Source of the DNA: Rebecca billardiae RCC1528
Lineage: Eukaryota > Haptophyta
NCBI GenBank assembly: GCA_965240325.2
Contig: OZ251238.1
Location: 1,054,001-1,118,000 of the forward strand
DNA: 64,000 nucleotides
Direction of reading: 5' to 3'
Made by a program: the position numbers and the translations under genes
Notes under the pieces: model-generated
Seen by the model: only the letters and a program-made list of their open reading frames with translations
What the model was told of the DNA's origin: nothing
The model's database searches: none
In this document: piece after piece, positions 60,493 through 64,000 of the stretch
Layout: each line of letters opens with the position of its first letter
Numbering within the stretch: position 1 is the stretch's first letter

Positions 60493-62151
60493 CCTGTATA
60501 CACTTCGTACACATAGAAAACAAGAAGCTGGCATAAGTTTTCAAGGTGTGAGGCTGTCTCATCTCGTCTTTGCCCACATACGGCTTCAGCCCCGGCTGAA
60601 GCCGTTCTGAAGCGCGCAGAAGCGGGCTGCCGGACCGAGCAGCGAGCGCCCGGACCAGCGCCACGCGCGCGCGCCTGCAAGAGCAAAAAAATGGCGGATC
60701 CCGGTTCCCGCCACCCGGCGCCTCCGCCCCTGGCCCGCCCCTGCATGGGCCCGCTCGTGGTCGCGCGCCCGCCCCGGCGTGGCCCGCTCGTGAGCTTGCG
60801 TGCCCGCTCGTTGGTCCCAGCTCCCGCCACCACCGCCGGCTCCCCGTCCCCGTCCCCGCGTAGCCGCTCTCGGCGCCGCCGCGCGGCCGCAGCCCGCCGA
60901 GCTGGTGCATGGTGCAGCACCTGGAGGCAGACCACCAGCAGCTTGAGGCAGACCGGGGCGTGCCTGGGCCGGGGCGTGTCTATTGGGCCCTCGTGCGCCC
61001 TCGCCGGCGGCCGATTCCGGCCGTGAGTGCAGCCTGACACCGAGCAGCGTCGCACGGCTCGGCGCCGCCGCGCGCCAGCCGAGCTGAGCCACTGGGCGCG
61101 GCTGTGATCTCACCCGCGCTACCCTCACCACCGGCTTGAGCCGAGCCCTGCGGCGCAAAGGCGCAGAGGCTACGCACGCACGCACGCGCAAACCGCTGCT
61201 AGTATTGAAACCAGCCCTCGCGCGCCCTTGTCGGCGGCCAATTGTGGCCGCGAGCCAGCAGTGTCGCAGCTGCGCAGCAATTACAATAGCATGCGATCGC
61301 CTGGCCCGCCCGGCACTCGACAGCCCTGCTGCCCTGGGCGCGGCTGTGATGTCACACGCGCTACCACCACCACCGCGGGCGGGCTAGCCCTCCACACACA
61401 CCCGCTACTAGCATCAGTCCACGCAGCCGACTGTAGCCGCGAGCCAGCGAGAAGTGGCATCGCAGGGCTCCGCGCAGCCGCGCCGCGCACGGTCTGCCCG
61501 CCGACAGCCTGGGCGTGGCTGTGAGTGTGATCTCACCCGCGCTACCACTACCGTGGCCCGGTTGTCCGCTGAGTCTTCGACGTCGCGGTCGCGCAGACAG
61601 CTCCTGATGGCATCCGAGTTGGAAGGGGCGCTGCCGCTCGCCTCAGCATCGCGCTCGCACCGCCCCACCTCGTCCGCTTGCTGCCGGAACCGTACAGCCT
61701 CAGCAGGGACTGGATGCGCTTGCGCCCGAGCACGTAACCATGCTGAGCATGGTCCAATCCGCGAGAGGCGTATCGAAGCAAGACATCATCTTCGCCCTCC
61801 TCCTCATCATGCCAGCTGTCTCCGCGTTCGTGTCTTCGTGGAAGATGGCGAACTCGCAGCCGAGCCGGCGCAGCCGTATTCGGTTGGCGCCACCGCCGCG
61901 CCGCCGTTGAGCCGGCTGCCGCGCGGCTCCTGGTCAGCGGGGCGGACAGGGTCAGGTGTCTTATACGCGGAGGCAGAGACTCCACCATCCGCATCGGCCG
62001 CTCTCGCGCCTCGCATGAAGGCGGAGACGGCGGGGATCGTTGCTCGCGCGGCCTGCGCGATCCGCCGCCCCGCGGCAGAACCGGCTTCGTGCCGCTTCGA
62101 CCGGCTTCGTGTTTTAAATATGCAGGCTTCAGACGAGAGAAAAATACCGTC
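60493..62151. repeat. Tandem duplication, unit 2 (1659 bp)
   Basis: Second copy of the preceding unit. CCTG at 62152-62155 is the start of a third repeat before the sequence diverges, as expected for a head-to-tail duplication at a 4-bp microhomology. The long minus frame crossing the junction (59889-61055) exists only because of the duplication. Confidence 0.95.
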
Positions 62152-62154
62152 CCT

Positions 62155-62450
62155 GATTCGTCTGTAGTGGTACTGGTCGAAGCTTGCAGCAGTGGCAGTG
62201 GTGTGAGCGCGTTGATGTTGGTCCCCATGGCGGATGTCGTTGTTGTCGTCGTCCGGACGTCGTCAGGCCCACCAGGAAGTGCATGGGTACGAAATCAAAG
62301 GCGAGTGAGCATGTTGGCGTCGGCCAGGCCGTCCCCTACTTGGTCAGCAGCTGGTGCGGATGATGTCGTCGCCTACTTGGTCAGTGGCAGGTCATGGTGG
62401 ACGATGGTGTAGCCTGTTCTTGGTCAGCAGCTGGTGGGTGATGTTGTGGC
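62155..62450. other. Spacer with GTGGTCAGCAGCTGG-type iterations
   Basis: Short degenerate repeats of TTGGTCAGCAGCTGGTG and related phrases occur between 62335 and 62435, just left of the minisatellite. No gene is seen. Confidence 0.45.
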
Positions 62451-62454
62451 CGAA

Positions 62455-62910
62455 GTTAATAGTAGTTGGACTCGCCTGAGTTAGTAGTAGTTGGACTCGC
62501 CGAAGTTGGTAGTAGTTGGACTCGCCGAAGTTAGTAGTAGTTGGACTCGCCTGAGTTAGTAGTAGTTGGACTCGCCGAAGTTAGTAGTAGTTGGACTCGC
62601 CGAAGTTAGTAGTAGTTGGACTCGCCGAAGTTAGTAGTCGTAGTTGGACTCGCCGAAGTTAGTAGTAGTTGGACTCGCCGAAGTTAGTAGTAGTTGGACT
62701 CGCCGAAGTTAGTAGTAGTTGGACTCGCCGAAGTTAGTAGTAGTAGTTGGACTCACCGAGGTTAGTAGTAGTTGGACTCGCCGAAGTTAGTAGTAGTTGG
62801 ACTCGCCGAAGTTAGTAGTAGCTTTGGACTCGCCGAAGTTAGTAGTAGTTGGACTCGCCGAAGTTTGTAGTAGTTGGACTCGCCGAAGTTAGTAGTAGTT
62901 GGACTCGCCG
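62455..62910. repeat. 25-bp minisatellite, 18 units
   Basis: The unit reads TTAGTAGTAGTTGGACTCGC followed by CGAAG. I count 18 units by the GGACTC core, with a few variants (CTGAG for CGAAG, TAGTAGTCGTAG, CACCGAG). The frames through it are repetitive and not considered genes. Confidence 0.95.
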
Positions 62911-62989
62911 TCGGGGACTGGTTCCGGTACTTGTGGGGGATGGCCGTGTCTCTGCTGGGCCTGGTGGTTCTGGTTGAGCTCGTCCTCCT

Positions 62990-62991
<2 letters not shown>

Positions 62992-63018
<27 letters not shown>
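62992..63018. repeat. Poly-C tract
   Basis: An uninterrupted run of about 27 C, preceded by CTCCTC. On the minus strand it is a G tract 75-100 bp beyond the stop codon of the neighbouring OTU-like gene and could form a G-quadruplex. Confidence 0.95.
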
Positions 63019-63020
<2 letters not shown>

Positions 63021-63094
63021 CGCTTGGGCAGTTCCCCCACCCTCCCCAGCAGGGGCCTCTGGCCAGCCTGAGTTCTGCCTGCGGGCCCGTGGCC

Positions 63095-64000
63095 TCAGTG
63101 GGCCTGACCTGGCAGTGCCCTTGGGACTGTGGTCCTGTAATGGCCTCTCCAGTGAGAGATGACCCTGGTCTGTCCGAGTGCGCCCGCTGCCAGCCTGGTG
63201 GCCACTTGGGGCCAGGGTAGCACCTCAATGTGCAGCGGGTCGTGCCGGTTGTACTGGGGGGAGCCTGGGCTGTGGAAGACCTGGACCATACGAAGAGGGG
63301 CGCCGGTGTGAGGGTCTCTGGTGACCAGGACGACTGTGGTGTTCGCCCCTGCTGCCACACAGGGGAGGAGTGCATCTGCCAACGGGGTGCCAGCCTCTCG
63401 AACCGTGCCCAGGGTGGCAGCCGCTGCTGCTGCCCTCTGTGCGCTCCCATCGGGCTCGAGGTGGGCCGGCTGGAGGGCCACTGCGGCCGCCAGGACCCCC
63501 TGGTGCTGCGCACTCAGGGACAGGGCGTGCTGTACGGTGGCTTGCCTCAGTGCCTGGGCGCTCCTGGTTGCCCCTGCTGGGTCTTCGCGGGCCCCTGCGC
63601 GGGTGACGCCCAGTACCGCAAGGAACCCGCAGTTGGCACCAGTGCCATCGACGTCAGCATCCTGCAGTTCAGCTGCTGCATAGTAGGCATTGAGGGCCTG
63701 TTGGCCAGGTTCCTGCTGGGCCAGTGGGCCAGGGGGTGGAGGGGCCCTGCTGCCGGCCGGGGGCTGGCGCCCCCCTGCTGGGCCCTCCTGGCTGCTTGAT
63801 GGGGGTCGGGGGCCCTGTGTTCGGTCAGGGGAGGGTGTGAGTCTTGGGCCGCTGGCGGACGATCCCTGGGTCTGCCCATCTCTGGGGCTCGCTCCCCCTG
63901 TGAGGCGGCCGCGGCGGAGAGCGGTGAGGAAGTGCGCGAGGTCGTACCAGCGCTGGCGGCCCTCCGTCCCAGCTGTAGCTAGCTCGAGGCGCTTGTGGTG
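63095..64000 (-). CDS. C-terminal part of an OTU-protease-like protein (5' end outside window)
   Basis: A frame of 301 codons is open from the window edge to TGA (63095-63097). It begins LELATAGTEGRQRWYDLAHF and passes through a proline/glutamine-rich linker. It then contains DVDGTGANCGFLAVLGVTRA, which fits the OTU cysteine-protease nucleophile motif (D-G-x-x-x-C-G-F). About 95 residues later is GANTTVVLVTRDPHTGAPL, and then DPLHIEVLPWP and HWRGHYRTTVP, the latter matching the catalytic-His strand. OTU enzymes remove ubiquitin; in protists such domains are also common in mobile-element and virus-like polyproteins. Composition is CAG/CTG-rich and unlike the GCG-rich genes to the left, and a G tract and minisatellite follow its 3' end. 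Family assignment is by motif only. Confidence 0.6.
   Translation of the reverse strand, partial: HHKRLELATAGTEGRQRWYDLAHFLTALRRGRLTGGASPRDGQTQGSSASGPRLTPSPDRTQGPRPPSSSQEGPAGGRQPPAGSRAPPPPGPLAQQEPGQQALNAYYAAAELQDADVDGTGANCGFLAVLGVTRAGAREDPAGATRSAQALRQATVQHALSLSAQHQGVLAAAVALQPAHLEPDGSAQRAAAAAATLGTVREAGTPLADALLPCVAAGANTTVVLVTRDPHTGAPLRMVQVFHSPGSPQYNRHDPLHIEVLPWPQVATRLAAGALGQTRVISHWRGHYRTTVPRALPGQAH

Noticed and set aside
59889-61055. 388-codon minus-strand frame across the tandem duplication
   Set aside because: It exists only because two repeat units are joined; composition is low-complexity and the two halves are fragments of the repeat frames.
62455-62910. Possible CRISPR-like array
   Set aside because: Repeat units abut without unique spacers and the genome is eukaryotic; it is a minisatellite.
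63230-63799. 189-codon plus-strand frame with many cysteines
   Set aside because: It is antisense to the OTU-like frame, which runs uninterrupted to the window edge and carries recognisable motifs.

Overview
This window is nuclear DNA from a GC-rich eukaryote. The protein genes carry spliceosomal introns, there is a Pol III tRNA gene, and no bacterial operon structure is seen. The gene set (intraflagellar transport protein IFT57, LRRC56/ODA8 dynein-arm assembly factor, Rab GTPase, SURF4 cargo receptor, Golgi glycosyltransferases) indicates a flagellated protist. A protein with a signal-peptide-like plus transit-like leader near 3 kb fits a secondary red-plastid alga. A haptophyte is my best guess, inferred from composition and gene content only. 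Eleven of the twelve introns I could place by reading-frame continuity start with GTGCG rather than the usual GTRAGT, and most end in GCAG.

Layout. 0-6.4 kb: mostly spacer with a 200-bp (AT)n(TG)n microsatellite and one conserved gene of unknown function (2.2-3.4 kb). 6.4-12.3 kb: a lipocalin-like exported protein, a SUZ/RGG RNA-binding protein and, divergently, a three-exon RecQ helicase. 13-21.4 kb: two divergent fringe-like GT31 glycosyltransferases separated by inverted-repeat DNA, a hydroxylysine-kinase-like gene and a large secreted protein. 21.97-30.0 kb: a very young Ty1/copia retrotransposon on the minus strand, built LTR-internal-LTR-LTR and bounded by a 5-bp target duplication. It has a CCCAAAC slippery heptamer joining gag-protease to integrase-RT-RNase H, and an in-frame TAG inside gag. 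30.9-39.8 kb: LRRC56, a doubtful coiled-coil gene, a SANT/HMG-box/RGG protein, a four-exon Rab and a tRNA-Lys(UUU). 40.3-46.0 kb: a four-exon gene for a 1694-residue protein with four Cys-rich ectodomain repeats on an 11-TM ammonium-transporter-like core. 46.3-50.9 kb: SURF4, a Sel1-repeat/MYND protein with an apparent frameshift, and a membrane protein with two CBM2-like domains. 53-57.4 kb: IFT57, an LYR-like/YccV-like protein and a GT64 exostosin-like glycosyltransferase. 58-64 kb: a small acidic protein, a 2 x 1659-bp tandem duplication, an 18-unit minisatellite, a C tract and the C-terminal part of an OTU-protease-like protein running off the right edge.

How the genes relate. Secretory-pathway functions dominate: ER export (SURF4), Rab-directed vesicle traffic, three glycosyltransferases and several secreted or membrane proteins. 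IFT57 and LRRC56 both serve cilium building. Four head-to-head gene pairs have start codons separated by only 149-282 bp and probably share promoters. The most unusual objects are the copia element's expression strategy and LTR arrangement, and the Amt-like fusion protein.
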